From Gemmatimonadota bacterium (GTDB lineage: Bacteria > Gemmatimonadota > Gemmatimonadetes > Gemmatimonadales > Gemmatimonadaceae): DNA of 42,134 nucleotides. The notes under the pieces are model-generated. The model saw nothing but the letters and a program-made list of their open reading frames with translations. It was not told where the DNA came from and did no database searches. Shown here piece by piece: positions 15,239 through 28,384 of this stretch. A program made the position numbers and the translations under genes. The stretch spans positions 1 to 42,134 of the forward strand of contig JAJPIS010000119.1 in the NCBI GenBank assembly GCA_021324635.1, written 5' to 3'. Within the stretch, counting starts at the first letter, position 1, and the number at the start of each line of letters is the position of its first letter.

Positions 15239-17107
15239 ATGAACCTAACATCGATCGACTGGGCCATCGTCGCGGCGTACTTCGCGCTGTCCACGGGGAT
15301 TGGCCTGTATTTCACGAAACGCGGTGGCGAGAGCCTGGCCGAGTACTTCATCTCCGGCCGCGCCGCCCCCTGGTGGCTCGCCGGGGCGTCGATGGTGGCG
15401 ACCACGTTCGCCGCCGACACGCCGCTGCTCGTCACCGGACTGGTCGCGACCAAGGGCGTGGCCGGCAACTGGCTCTGGTGGAACATGGTCATGAGCGGCA
15501 TGCTGACCGTGTTCTTCTTCGCGCGGCTCTGGCGCCGCGCCAACGTCGTCACCGATGTCGAGTTCTCGGAGATCCGCTACAGCGGGCGGCCGGCGGCGTT
15601 CCTTCGTGGCTTCCGCGCGATCTACCTGGCGGTCCCGATCAACCTGATCATCATCGGCTGGGTGACACGGGCGATGATCAAGATCCTCACGATCTCGCTC
15701 GGGGTCTCGCCCGAGCTCGCGGTCGGGATCTGCTTCGTCGTCACGGTCTGCTATGCCGTCGCCGCGGGGCTCTGGGCGGTGCTGTGGACGGACCTCGTGC
15801 AGTTCGTGATCAAGATGGCGGCCGTGATCGTGCTGGCGATCTTCGCCGTGCGCGCGGTCGGCGGCATCGATGTCATGCGCGAGAAGCTCACAGCGCACTT
15901 CGGGTCCGAAACGGCCGCGCTCTCGGTCCTGCCGGTCTCGGTCAGCGCCGGCGGTGGGATCACGGCCTACGCCTGGATGCCGCTGCTCGCCCTCTCGGTC
16001 TTCCTGTTCGTGCAATGGTGGGCGGCCTGGTATCCGGGCGCCGAACCCGGGGGCGGCGGCTATGTCGCCCAGCGGATCTTCGCCGCCCGGACCGAGCGGG
16101 ACGGCGTGCTGGCGACGCTCTTCTTCCAGATCGCCCACTATGCGCTCCGCCCATGGCCCTGGATCGTCACCGGACTGGCGACGGTGATCCTGTACCCCAC
16201 GCTCCAGGACAAGGAGTCGGGGTATGTCCACGCATTCGTCGATCTCCTGCCGACTCCCTGGCGCGGCTTCATGCTCGCCGGCTTCGCCGCCGCCTACATG
16301 TCGACGATCGGCACGCAGTTGAACTGGGGCGCGTCGTACCTGATCAACGATGTGTACAAGCGCTTCGTCCGCCGGGAGGCCTCCGAGCGCCACTACGTGG
16401 CCGTCTCGCGCATCGCGACCGTCCTGCTCTTCCTCGGCTCGATCCTGGTCACCAGTGAACTCTCGTCCATCGAGCGGGCCTGGCGGTTCCTGATCGCCCT
16501 CGGCGCCGGCACCGGGCTGGTGTACATCCTTCGCTGGTACTGGTGGCGGATCAACGCCTGGTCGGAGATCAGCGCGATGGTGGTCTCGTTCGTGGCCGCC
16601 CTCATCACGTTGCGGACGATTCCCGGCCACTTCGCTCCCGGGGATCCGAATGCCGACGCGTGGGTGATGCTGGTGACGGTCGGGATCACGACTGTCGTCT
16701 GGCTCACGGTCACCTGGGTCACGGCGCCGGAGCCCGGGCCGGTCCTCGAGGCGTTTTACCGGCGGGTCCGGCCCGGGGGCCCGGGATGGCGCCACGTCGC
16801 GATCGGGGCGGGATTCGGAGCCGAGCCTTTGAGCGTCGGCCGCCTCGCGTGGGTCAACTGGATCGCCGGGATCGTGGCCGCGTACGCCTGCCTCTTCGGC
16901 ATCGGGAAGCTCATATTCGGCCCTCCGGCAACGGGGTTCGCGCTACTGGCGCTCGCGCTCGTTGCGTTCGCGTGGATCGCCTGGTCCCTCGGCGTCGCGG
17001 ATCCGGCCTCCGGCGAGCCGCTCCCGGGTGCGCTCGCGGCCCCCGACGCGGCCTCGCGGCCGGTGCTGGGAACCGAGCGCGTTGAACCGGGCTACATAAC
17101 ACGATAG
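15239..17107 (+). CDS. Sodium:solute symporter family transporter (1)
   Basis: 622-residue inner-membrane SSF transporter, predicted to have about 13-14 helices. The N-terminal helix IDWAIVAAYFALSTGIGLYF is followed by the family pattern EYFISGRAAPWWLAGASMVATTFAADTPL, and later RIATVLLFLGS. It imports a solute with sodium. The solute is not readable from sequence, but the divergent NamZ gene 62 bases away and the kinase downstream suggest an amino sugar such as MurNAc. AGGAG ends directly before the ATG, an unusually short spacing. The C-terminal part (about 500-622) is longer than in minimal family members. Confidence 0.88.
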   Translation: MNLTSIDWAIVAAYFALSTGIGLYFTKRGGESLAEYFISGRAAPWWLAGASMVATTFAADTPLLVTGLVATKGVAGNWLWWNMVMSGMLTVFFFARLWRRANVVTDVEFSEIRYSGRPAAFLRGFRAIYLAVPINLIIIGWVTRAMIKILTISLGVSPELAVGICFVVTVCYAVAAGLWAVLWTDLVQFVIKMAAVIVLAIFAVRAVGGIDVMREKLTAHFGSETAALSVLPVSVSAGGGITAYAWMPLLALSVFLFVQWWAAWYPGAEPGGGGYVAQRIFAARTERDGVLATLFFQIAHYALRPWPWIVTGLATVILYPTLQDKESGYVHAFVDLLPTPWRGFMLAGFAAAYMSTIGTQLNWGASYLINDVYKRFVRREASERHYVAVSRIATVLLFLGSILVTSELSSIERAWRFLIALGAGTGLVYILRWYWWRINAWSEISAMVVSFVAALITLRTIPGHFAPGDPNADAWVMLVTVGITTVVWLTVTWVTAPEPGPVLEAFYRRVRPGGPGWRHVAIGAGFGAEPLSVGRLAWVNWIAGIVAAYACLFGIGKLIFGPPATGFALLALALVAFAWIAWSLGVADPASGEPLPGALAAPDAASRPVLGTERVEPGYITR

Positions 17108-17132
17108 CTTTCAGCAACTTCCAGGAGGTTTG

Positions 17133-17540
17133 ATGGCCACCACGCAGCAGCCCGCGGCACAGGCTGCCGAGGCGCACGCCGAGTCGCGGACCGAGGCGCA
17201 GCCCGACGTCGTGCTCACCCTGACGCCCGTCGCCAGGACCGAAGTCAAGCGCTTCATGGACGCCGAGGGCGTCTCGCCCGAGACGGGCGGGCTCCGTGTG
17301 AGCGTGCAGCCGGGCGGGTGCAGCGGGTTCAAGTATGGCCTGCTGATCGAGGACCAGAGCGCCGAGGATGACCTGGTCGTCGACCAGGGCGACTTCCGGG
17401 TGTTCGTCGACCCGTTTTCGGCCCAGTACGTCCAGGGCGTCACGATCGACTACGTGTCGTCGATGCAGGGCTCCGGTTTCACCTTCAAGAACCCCAACGC
17501 CACCGGCGGCTGCGGGTGCGGCAGCTCGTTCTCGGCGTGA
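17133..17540 (+). CDS. A-type iron-sulfur carrier (IscA/ErpA/HesB family)
   Basis: 135 residues. The three conserved cysteines are Cys63 (GGCSGF), Cys127 and Cys129 (GGCGCGSSF), which bind or pass on an Fe-S cluster. An Ala/Gln/Glu-rich extension of about 27 residues precedes the domain (LTLTPVARTEVKRFM). The ATG at 17133 is preceded by AGGAGG at 17123-17128; the TTG three bases upstream is less likely. It starts 25 bases after the first symporter and is followed by a strong hairpin. Why it sits between two symporters is not clear. Confidence 0.93.
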   Translation: MATTQQPAAQAAEAHAESRTEAQPDVVLTLTPVARTEVKRFMDAEGVSPETGGLRVSVQPGGCSGFKYGLLIEDQSAEDDLVVDQGDFRVFVDPFSAQYVQGVTIDYVSSMQGSGFTFKNPNATGGCGCGSSFSA

Positions 17541-17593
17541 TCGGTCGGCGGCGCGTCTGAGCCCACGGCACGTCGCGCCATCTCGCCGGGACC

Positions 17594-17629
17594 GAAGGCC
17601 CGCGATCGGTGATCGGATCGCGGGCCTTC
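17594..17629 (+). terminator. Strong hairpin after the A-type Fe-S carrier
   Basis: A perfect 14-base-pair stem (17594-17607 pairing with 17616-17629) with an eight-base loop lies 53 bases beyond the stop of the Fe-S carrier. It is followed by TCTCAC rather than a run of T, so it would be an imperfect intrinsic terminator. It separates the first symporter/Fe-S pair from the second symporter/kinase pair. Confidence 0.6.
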
Positions 17630-17663
17630 TCACATCCTGGCGCGAACGCCATCATCAGCGGCG

Positions 17664-19192
17664 GTGAAACCGGTCTTCTCGCCGCTCGACGTCGCCGTCG
17701 TGGTCGCCTATCTGGCGGGCACCACGCTCCTCGGGGTCCGACTCGGCCGCACACAGCGCAACAGCCGCGACTACTTCGTCGCCGACCACGCCATCCCGTG
17801 GTGGGCGGTGCTCATCTCGGTCGTCGCGACCGAGACGAGCGCGATCACGTTCATCAGCATTCCGGGCGTGGCGTACCTCGGCGATTTCACGTTCCTCCAG
17901 ATCGCGGCCGGCTACGTCGTCGGCCGGGTCGTGGTCGCCTTCACGCTCCTGCCGCGATACATCCAGGGCGACCTCGTCACCGCGTACGCCCTGCTGGAGC
18001 AGCGCTTCGGGCTCGCCACGCGGCGGTTCGCCTCGATCGTCTTCATGGTCACGCGGGCGCTCGCCGACTCGGTCCGGGTCTTCGCCACGGCGATCCCGCT
18101 GGCGCTCATCCTCCGCTCGGTGGCCCCCGGGTCGGCCGTCATGCCGCTCGCGATCGTGGTGCTGGGGTGCCTCACGGTCTTCTACACGTACCATGGCGGC
18201 ATGCGCGCGGTCATCTGGACGGACGTCCTCCAGACCGGCGTATATCTGGTGGGCGCGGTCGCGGCCCTCGTGCTGCTCGGCCGCGCGGTCCCCGGTGGTT
18301 GGCCCGCCATCTGGGCGCACGCCGCGGCCGCGGGGAAGGCCCGGCTGATCGACGCGACGCCGACCCTGGCCAGGGCCTACACGCTGTGGGGGGGCGTGCT
18401 CGGGGGCGCCGTGCTGTCGATGGCCTCGCACGGTGCCGACCAGCTGATCGTGCAGCGCCTCCTCGCGGCCTCGTCACTCCGTGATGCGCGCCGGGCGCTC
18501 ATCGGGAGCGGGATCGCCGTGCTGGTGCAGTTCGCGGTCTTCCTCCTGATCGGGCTCGGGCTCTACGCCTACTACGGCGGCCGGCCGTTCACGCAGGCGG
18601 ACGCCGTCTTCCCCACATTCATCCTCGAGCGCATGCCTCCCGGGCTCGTCGGCCTCATCATCGCCGGTATACTCGCCACGACCATGAGCACGCATTCGGG
18701 TGCGATCAATTCGCTGGCCGCGTCCACGACCCACGACCTGTACCTTCCCCTCACGCGCCGCAGCGCCGACGATCCCGCGACGTTCCGTGCCGGTCGGCTG
18801 TTCACGCTGCTCTGGGGCGTCGTGCTGACCGGCGGGGCGCTCCTCTACCGGCAGCCGGGCACCCCGATCGTCAATGTGGCCCTTCAGATCGCGTCCTTCA
18901 CCTACGGCGGATTGCTCGGCGGGTTCTTCCTCGGGATCCTCTGGCGGCGGGCCGAGCAGCGCGATGCGATCACGGGGATGGCGGCCGGCATCGCGGCCAT
19001 GTCGGTCGTGTTCTTCGCGGCGCCGCTGGAGTCGATCGCGCCCGCGCTCGCGCCGCTGCTGTCGCCTCTCGCGCGCATCGCCTGGCCGTGGTATGCGCTG
19101 ATCGGCACCCTGATCACGCTCGGGACCGGCATGCTCGCGTCGTTGACACACACGGCCGCGGCGCCGGCGGCAGCCGAAGTCGAGGTGGTGGC

Positions 19193-19196
<4 letters not shown>
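17664..19196 (+). CDS. Sodium:solute symporter family transporter (2)
   Basis: 510-residue inner-membrane SSF symporter with about 13 helices. It starts at a GTG (KPVFSPLDVAVVVAYLAGTT) and shows the family segments RDYFVADHAIPWWAVLISVVAT, ETSAITFISIPGVAYLGD and LIIAGILATTMSTHSGAINS. Sequence and length differ clearly from the 622-residue symporter upstream, so this is not a recent duplicate. Its TGA overlaps the GTG of the kinase gene (GTGA), so it is probably co-translated with an amino-sugar kinase, which makes an amino sugar the best guess for its substrate. Confidence 0.88.
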
Positions 19197-20218
<1,022 letters not shown>

Positions 20219-20219
<1 letters not shown>

Positions 20220-21742
20220 TAACCCCGGGTGGCGGGCGCCTCCGACGCGCGGCCGGCGCCGCGCCGCACGACGGAGTGCCGGTACCCGTAGAGCACGTAG
20301 ATGAGCAGGCCCAGCACCAGCCACACGACGAACCGAATCCAGGTCACCCCGGGGAGGCCGGCCATCAGCAGCACGCAGACGGCGATGCCGAGGAGGCTCA
20401 CCAGCCAGACGAACTTCACTCGGAAGGGCCGCACCCGCCCCGGATCCTTGTAGCGCAGCACCAGCACGCCGGCGCAGACCAGCACGAACGCGAACAGGGT
20501 CCCGATGTTCGTGAGATCGAAGGTCTCCCCCGCGTCGCCGATCAGCGACCAGAGCGCGACGAAGATGCCGGTCGCGATCGTCGTCGCCCACGGGGTCTTG
20601 TACCTGGGGTGCACCCGCTCCGCCCACCGCGGCAGCAGCCCGTCCCGCGCCATCGCGAAGAAGATGCGGGGCTGGCCGTACTGGAAGACGAGCAACACCG
20701 CCGAGAGCGCGAACAGCGCGCCCAGTGAGACCAGTCCGGCCGTTCCGCCGAGCCCCGCGATCTGGAGTGCGCGCGAGAGCGGGTCCGCCACCGCGAGGCT
20801 GCTCGACGGGACCATGCCGGTCAGGACAATGCCAATGATGATGTAGATCACCGTGCAGAGCGCGAGCCCCCCGAGGATCCCCCGCGGCATGTTCCGCTGC
20901 GGATTCCGCGTCTCCTCGGCCGCGGTCGAGATCGCGTCGAAGCCGATGTAGGCGAAGAAGATGATCGCCGCGCCATGATGGATTCCGGCAAGGCCGTTCG
21001 GCGCAAACGGGTGGTAGTTCGCCGGGTGGATGTGCATCGCGCCGACGATCACGAACAGCGTGAGGGCGACCAGCTTCACGGCCACCAGCACGTTGTTGGT
21101 CCGGGCACTCTCGCGCACGCCCAACAGCAGCAGCCAGGTGATGAGCCCGACGATCCCGAAGGCCGGGACGTTGACGAGGATCGGGATCCCGAGGATGTGC
21201 GGCGCCGTCGTGAGCATCCCGTGCAGCGCGGGATCGTGACTCAACAGGGCGGTGCGATAGCCGGTCGTCAACCACTCGGGGATGTGGATCCCGAGGCCTC
21301 CCAGCAGCGACGTGAAGTACCCCGCCCACGAGATCGCCACCGCCACGTTGCCGACGGCGTACTCGAGGATCAGGTCCCACCCGATGATCCAGGCGACGAC
21401 TTCACCGAGCGTGGCGTAGGAGTACGCGTACGCGCTCCCCGCCTGCGGAATCATCGCCGCCAGCTCGGCGTAGCAGAGGCCCGCCAGCGCGCACCCGAAC
21501 GCCGACAGGAGGAAGGCGAACACGATCGCCGGCCCGGCTCCACTGCGCACGATGTGGCCGGCCGCGTCCATCTCGCCGGCCGCCGCGGTCCCGATCGAGC
21601 TGAAGATCCCGGCCCCGACGACGGCGCCGATCGAGAGCATGATCAGGTCGCCGGCGCCCAGGGCACGCCGGAGGACGCCCTCGCCCTCGGGCACGAGGGC
21701 CGAGATCGGCTTCCGGGAGAAGCACCGGGCTACGACACCCAC
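20219..21742 (-). CDS. APC-family amino acid permease (cationic amino acid transporter-like)
   Basis: 507-residue inner-membrane permease with about 12-14 helices. The N-terminal LGAGDLIMLSIGAVVGAGIFSSIG is the substrate-binding first helix of the amino acid-polyamine-organocation superfamily. SAYAYSYATLGEVVAWIIGW, FFAYIGFDAISTAAEETRNP and GQPRIFFAMARDGLLP match the CAT/YfnA subgroup. It starts at a GTG 13 bases after the pyrophosphatase stop, so it is the last gene of a three-gene set. The exact amino acid cannot be read from sequence. Confidence 0.9.
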
Positions 21743-21755
21743 GACCGACCCCGCC

Positions 21756-23933
<2,178 letters not shown>

Positions 23934-23962
23934 GGCGAAGTTGAATTCGGTGAAGTCGAGAC

Positions 23963-25486
23963 TCAGGGCACACCGGCCGACGCCGGCAGGCTCGCACGGC
24001 GCGCAGTCGCGCGCCACGCGTAGTACACCGGCACGCCGACGAGCACCAGCACGAGGCCGGAGATCGCTTGCGTGCGGGTCTTGGCGGCGAGCAGCAACAG
24101 GACCGCCACCGCAGATGCGAGGACAATGTACACGCCCGGCAGCACGGGATAGCCCACGGCGCGGTACGGACGCTCGGCGTCGGGCCGCGTACGCCGGAGC
24201 ACGAATAGCCCGATCGTCGTCAGCACGTAGAACATGAGCGCCGCGAAGATGACGTAGTCGAGCAGCTGGCTGTAGGTACCGGTCAGGCACAGGATCGTGG
24301 TCCAGATCCCCTGAACGCCGAGCGCCACCCCGGGCACCTGTCGTGCGCTCAACGCGCCGGCACGGCGGAAGAACAGGCCGTCCCGGGCCATGGCGTAGAG
24401 CACGCGCGCGCCGGCGAGGATCAGGCCGTTGTTGCACCCGAAGCACGAGATCAGGATCGCGACCGCCATCATGGCCGCCCCGGCGCCGCCGAAGATGGTC
24501 TCGATGGCCGCCGTCCCGACGCGGTCGTCGCTCGCGTACTGGATCCCTCGCGCCATGACGGTCGCGCCGTGGGGATCGCCGAGGAACGGCAGGGCGGTCA
24601 GGTATCCGAGGTTGGTGAGGACGTAGAGCACCCCCACGCCGCCGGTCCCGATGAGCAGCGCCAGGGGAAGGTTCCGCTGCGGGTTTCGCACCTCGGCCGC
24701 GGCGAAGGTGACGTTGTTCCAGGCATCGGACGAGAAGAGGGACCCGACGAGCGCCGCCGCGAACGTGAGGGCGAACGCCGGCCCCAGGGCGCCGGCGCCC
24801 ATGAAGTGCCCGGGGGCGAAGTTGGCGGCGATCGCCTCGGCGTGCCGCCCGACCGTGAGGCCGAGGATCACCAGCAGGCCGAGGGTCGCGGCTTTGACGG
24901 CGGTGACCGAGGTCTGTACCGCCTTCCCCTCACGAACCCCCTGGAGATTGATCCAGGTGAGGAACCAGACCATGGCGATCGCCACCACCCGCTGCGGCGA
25001 GATGCCGACGGCGATCGACCCGCCGCTGGTCGTGAACTGCATGTGGGGGAGCCAGGCGATCGTCGCCGCCGAGAGGCTGGGGACGAGCACGCTGGCGAAC
25101 TTCCCGAAGGCCACCGCGACGGCTGCGATCGTGCCGGTCTGAATGACGGTGAACAGGGTCCAGCCGTAGAGGAAGGCGGGCAACGGGCCAAGCGCCTCCC
25201 GCAGGAACACGTACTGGCCGCCCGCCCGCGGAAACATCGCCGCCAGCTCGCCATAGGCGAGCGCGCCGAGCACCGTGATGATCGCCGTCAGGACCCACGC
25301 CGCGAGCAGCCAGACGGGAGCACCGACCGTCCGGCCGATGTCCGCCGAGACGATGAAGATGCCGGACCCGATCATCGAGCCCGCCACGAGCATCGTGGCG
25401 TCGGTCAGGGTCAGCGCACGGACGAAGCCCGTGGCCTCACTGCTCTGCGACGCGGTCGCGTCCGGCGGGGCGGCGACGCTGTGCAT
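23963..25486 (-). CDS. APC-family amino acid permease (LAT/SteT-like)
   Basis: 507-residue permease with 12 predicted helices. It has TLTDATMLVAGSMIGSGIFIV in helix 1, AYGELAAMFPRAGGQYVFLRE, SLFSSDAWNNVTFAAAEVRNPQR and CFGCNNGLILAGARVLYAMARDG. These resemble the L-type/SteT exchanger branch of the APC superfamily and differ from the CAT-like permease at the other end of this set. The ATG at 25486 has an AGAGGTGG stretch upstream. A longer in-frame reading to 25681 adds only an Arg-rich leader and is rejected. It is the first gene of the permease-pyrophosphatase-permease set. Confidence 0.9.
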   Translation of the reverse strand: MHSVAAPPDATASQSSEATGFVRALTLTDATMLVAGSMIGSGIFIVSADIGRTVGAPVWLLAAWVLTAIITVLGALAYGELAAMFPRAGGQYVFLREALGPLPAFLYGWTLFTVIQTGTIAAVAVAFGKFASVLVPSLSAATIAWLPHMQFTTSGGSIAVGISPQRVVAIAMVWFLTWINLQGVREGKAVQTSVTAVKAATLGLLVILGLTVGRHAEAIAANFAPGHFMGAGALGPAFALTFAAALVGSLFSSDAWNNVTFAAAEVRNPQRNLPLALLIGTGGVGVLYVLTNLGYLTALPFLGDPHGATVMARGIQYASDDRVGTAAIETIFGGAGAAMMAVAILISCFGCNNGLILAGARVLYAMARDGLFFRRAGALSARQVPGVALGVQGIWTTILCLTGTYSQLLDYVIFAALMFYVLTTIGLFVLRRTRPDAERPYRAVGYPVLPGVYIVLASAVAVLLLLAAKTRTQAISGLVLVLVGVPVYYAWRATARRASLPASAGVP

Positions 25487-25680
25487 TCCACCTCTCTGGC
25501 GGGTCGGGTCGACGACGTGCGCCGGCCTTCGGCGCGGCCCTCCCGGGCGTGCGGTTCCGTCGTGCGCCGGCGGGCGGGGTGGCCGTGCACGAAGATCCGC
25601 CAGAGCACAGCAAACGTATCGGCCGACCCGCTCCGCGGCTAGGTCGGCCGGCCATCTCGTGGCGCGCCACGACGACACCA

Positions 25681-25709
25681 CGCCTCGGCGCCGATCCGGC
25701 GCCGAGGCG
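25681..25709 (-). terminator. Terminator-like hairpin after the Ton operon
   Basis: A perfect 13-base-pair stem (25681-25693 with 25697-25709) with a three-base loop begins 3 bases beyond the stop of the second TonB-like gene, the last of the minus-strand Ton operon. On the minus strand it is followed by TGGTGTCG, so no true U tract is present. Confidence 0.6.
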
Positions 25710-25712
25710 GCC

Positions 25713-26570
25713 CTAGTAGTCCTGGATGTACGCGACCGTGTCCTTGACCGGGGTGCCGTCCGGGCGGGTGGCCGGCCGAAAGCGGAAGGACTTGAGGTCG
25801 TCGAGCGCCTGCCGGTTGAAGGCGCCGTTCCGGCTCTTGGTCACGGCGAGCAGCCGCGCGTTGCCATGCTCGTCGACCTCGAACGTGGCGACGAAGTGGA
25901 ACGGGCGCTCCGATGGCGGATCTCCCAGGCTCACCGGCAGACACTCGGAGCAGTCGGCCTTGATCTTGGTGACGGCCGGCGACCCCGCTGCCCCGGCTCC
26001 GGTCCCTGCCCCCGCCCCGGTCCCGTGCCCGGTGCCCACGCCTCCACCCGCGCCCGGCCCCGCGCCGGCGCCACCGCCCGTGGCCGCGGCCACCGCGCCG
26101 GCCGCTCCGCCGGCGGCCTGGGGAGTCGGGGGAGCGAGGACCGGCGGGGCCGGGGGCAGCGGGGCCGGCACCGGGCGAACGGGCGGCACCGGCGGCGGCA
26201 CCGGCGGGCGGACCACCCGCCGCACGGGCGCGGGCGGCGGTCGCACGGGCCGCGCGGTGGTCGCCGGCACGGCCGGCGTCGTGATGTAGCGGACCCGCTC
26301 CTGGCGGCGGCTGGCGTCAGCGCCCGCGCCGCCACCCCCTCCTCCGGGCCTCGTCCCGTTCAGGCCCCAGGACCGCGCGTCGACCGGGATCACGCCCGTC
26401 CGGACGGTCGACCCCAGCCAACACACGAGGGCGAAGGCATGGAGGGCGATCGACAGGATCCACCCATTCCATCGCCCTCGCCCTCGCGACTCGCCGGGAA
26501 GACCAGCTGGCGGCCGATACCGGCGAACCGGCCTCGCCGCACTCCCCGCGCTCTCCGCCCGGGCCGGCAC
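25713..26570 (-). CDS. TonB-like energy transducer (2), Pro/Gly-rich
   Basis: 285 residues. One membrane helix (WILSIALHAFALVCWLG, about 40-56) is followed by a long periplasmic linker. The first part is Pro/Val-rich with repeated RPVPAP-like units (about 100-155); the second is Gly/Ala-rich (about 155-210). The C-terminal TonB-type domain has FVATFEVDEHGNARLLAVTKS and FRFRPATRPDGTPVK. A CSECLP pair sits just before that domain. The linker is much longer than in the first TonB-like protein of this operon. The GTG at 26570 is the only reasonable start, but it lies 99 bases after ExbD, so the N-terminus is uncertain. Confidence 0.8.
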   Translation of the reverse strand: MPARAESAGSAARPVRRYRPPAGLPGESRGRGRWNGWILSIALHAFALVCWLGSTVRTGVIPVDARSWGLNGTRPGGGGGGAGADASRRQERVRYITTPAVPATTARPVRPPPAPVRRVVRPPVPPPVPPVRPVPAPLPPAPPVLAPPTPQAAGGAAGAVAAATGGGAGAGPGAGGGVGTGHGTGAGAGTGAGAAGSPAVTKIKADCSECLPVSLGDPPSERPFHFVATFEVDEHGNARLLAVTKSRNGAFNRQALDDLKSFRFRPATRPDGTPVKDTVAYIQDY

Positions 26571-26669
26571 TCCCGCCCTCTCCAGGACCGCGCCGTTCGC
26601 ACCCGACCCGTGTGCGACCGGCCAGCGCAGAGCCGCGCTGGCCGACGCGCCGGGCGCGAGCCTCGCTCG

Positions 26670-27086
26670 CTACTGCCCGGATGCCTTCGGAGGCACGCCG
26701 ATGACCTTGACCCCGGAGCCGCGCGCGATGTCCATCACCTGGATCACGTCCTGGAACTTCACCGCGGAATCGCCCTTCACGAAGATGATCTTGTCGGGGC
26801 GCTGGTCGTAGACTTCGTGGAGCTTCGTCGCCAGCTGGCCCACGATGAGCGGCTGCTTGTTGATGGCGAGCTGTCCTCCCGGGTGCACCTCGAGGACGAT
26901 CTGGTCGTTGTTCTTGGGGGGTGGGGTATTCGTCGGCGTCGGGTCCGGAAGCTGGACGTCGATCGCCTTGCGTGACAACGGCACCACGATCATGAAGATG
27001 ATCAACAGCACGAGCAGCACGTCGATCATCGGTGTCACGTTGGGTTCGTTTTGCAACGACCCGCGTTGCCCCGTGGACATCGCCAT
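26670..27086 (-). CDS. exbD: ExbD/TolR-family biopolymer transport protein (1)
   Basis: 138 residues. A short cytoplasmic N-terminus leads to one membrane helix with the proton-path aspartate (NVTPMIDVLLVLLIIFMIVV). A periplasmic domain of about 90 residues follows, with the family segment KIIFVKGDSAVKFQDVIQVMD. It forms the Ton motor with ExbB and uses the proton gradient to drive TonB. Its ATG shares one base with the stop of the other exbD (TAATG), so the two are made together. Between helix and domain it has a Pro/Thr/Asn-rich linker (DPTPTNTPPPKNND) not found in its partner. Confidence 0.93.
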   Translation of the reverse strand: MAMSTGQRGSLQNEPNVTPMIDVLLVLLIIFMIVVPLSRKAIDVQLPDPTPTNTPPPKNNDQIVLEVHPGGQLAINKQPLIVGQLATKLHEVYDQRPDKIIFVKGDSAVKFQDVIQVMDIARGSGVKVIGVPPKASGQ

Positions 27087-27565
27087 TACGGCTTCCCTCC
27101 CGGCGTCTTGTCGTTGAGCGGGTTGTCACCGGCCACCGACGAGCGCGTGCCCGGCGTCTGCTCGGTGATCATGCCCGTCACGCGCACGCCGTTGTTGGCC
27201 GCGATGTCGAGCGCCGTGAGGATCTTGCCGTAGTCCAGCCCCTTGTCCGCCTTGAGGTACAGAATCTTGTCCTCGGTGCGGCTGTCGTAGATCTGCTTGA
27301 GCAACTGCGGCAAATCCTGGTTGTGGATCGGCTTCTTGTTCAGGTAATACTGACCCTGCACATCGATGCCGAGCACCTGGTCGTTCGTCTCTTCCGGGTG
27401 CGCCTTGAGGTTGGTGCCTTTGGGCGGCTGGGCGTTGAAGCCGGCGTTGAGGGCAGGCACGACGATCATGAAGATGATCAGCAGCACGAGCATGACGTCG
27501 ATCATCGGCGTCACGTTCGGCTCCGCCTTTACCCCGCTCCCGGCCGATCCGACCGAAATGGCCAT
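27086..27565 (-). CDS. exbD: ExbD/TolR-family biopolymer transport protein (2)
   Basis: 159 residues with the same plan as the next exbD: NVTPMIDVMLVLLIIFMIVV carries the conserved aspartate in the single helix, then a periplasmic domain with KILYLKADKGLDYGKILTALD. The C-terminal tail (about 25 residues, Gly/Thr/Lys-rich) extends past the domain. The two ExbD proteins share the helix closely but differ in the periplasmic half, so they may form a mixed dimer in the ExbB pore. Confidence 0.93.
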   Translation of the reverse strand: MAISVGSAGSGVKAEPNVTPMIDVMLVLLIIFMIVVPALNAGFNAQPPKGTNLKAHPEETNDQVLGIDVQGQYYLNKKPIHNQDLPQLLKQIYDSRTEDKILYLKADKGLDYGKILTALDIAANNGVRVTGMITEQTPGTRSSVAGDNPLNDKTPGGKP

Positions 27566-27643
27566 TCTCTCATCCCCTCACTCGCTGCGGTGGGCGCGCG
27601 CGCCGGCGCGGGCCGCCAGGGCCCGGCCGGCGCGCGCGGGTCC

Positions 27644-28384
27644 TTACTGCGTGATCGGGCCGGTGCCGCTCGAGGCGGCGGTGTTGAACTCACGCGTGAA
27701 GCGCGACCGACCGAACTCGCCCGACACCCCCTTGATGAGGTAGTCGATCATCTCCTTCGACGAGTAGGTCATCTCGGCCGTGAGGTTGTCGATCTTCGTG
27801 GCGAAGTAGTTGTACGCCCACACCGCCGGAATGGCCACGAGGAGACCGAAGGCGGTCGTCACGAGCGCCTCGGCGACACCGGCCGAGATCGCGCCGATCC
27901 CGCCCGATCCGGAGACCGCCATCCCCTGGAAGGCGTTCACGATACCCATCGTCGTGCCGAGCAGTCCGACGAACGGTGCGGTCGCGCCGACCGTCGCCAG
28001 CACGCCGAGCCCGCGCTTGAGGAGCACGATCTCCATCAGCATCTCGCGCTCGACCGCGCGCTCGGCCGAGTTGATGTCGGCCACCGTCACCGACCCATCC
28101 TGAATGAGCGGCTTGATCTCGCCCAGCGCCCCGCCGAGGACCCGGGCCACGTGCGAGCGCTTGTAGCCCTCGGCCAGCTTGACGGCCTCGCCCAGGTTGT
28201 CCTCCTCGAGGAACTGCGAGAACTCGGGGGCGAACTTGCGGGTCTGTGCCTGCGCCTGCCGCAGCGTCCACCACTTCTGGATCATGATCGTCAGCGAGAA
28301 GATCGACATGATCAGGAGGACGGCGGCGATACCCTTGGCAAACCAGCCCATCGAGTTGAACAGATCGATCAGCGAGATGTTCAT
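27644..28384 (-). CDS. exbB: ExbB/TolQ/MotA-family proton channel
   Basis: 246 residues with three membrane helices: an N-terminal one (FAKGIAAVLLIMSIFSLTIM), and two in the conserved C-terminal block (LGVLATVGATAPFVGLLGTTMGIVNAFQ and ALVTTAFGLLVAIPAVWAYNYF). The large cytoplasmic loop after helix 1 is typical. It forms the pentameric channel around the ExbD pair. The ATG at 28384 lies about 100 bases after the first tonB stop, within the same operon. Confidence 0.94.
   Translation of the reverse strand: MNISLIDLFNSMGWFAKGIAAVLLIMSIFSLTIMIQKWWTLRQAQAQTRKFAPEFSQFLEEDNLGEAVKLAEGYKRSHVARVLGGALGEIKPLIQDGSVTVADINSAERAVEREMLMEIVLLKRGLGVLATVGATAPFVGLLGTTMGIVNAFQGMAVSGSGGIGAISAGVAEALVTTAFGLLVAIPAVWAYNYFATKIDNLTAEMTYSSKEMIDYLIKGVSGEFGRSRFTREFNTAASSGTGPITQ

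Noticed and set aside
14821-16458. A 545-residue plus-strand frame overlapping the NamZ/symporter region
   Set aside because: It overlaps the first symporter in another frame and crosses the divergent promoter region; the translation is Arg-rich without motifs.
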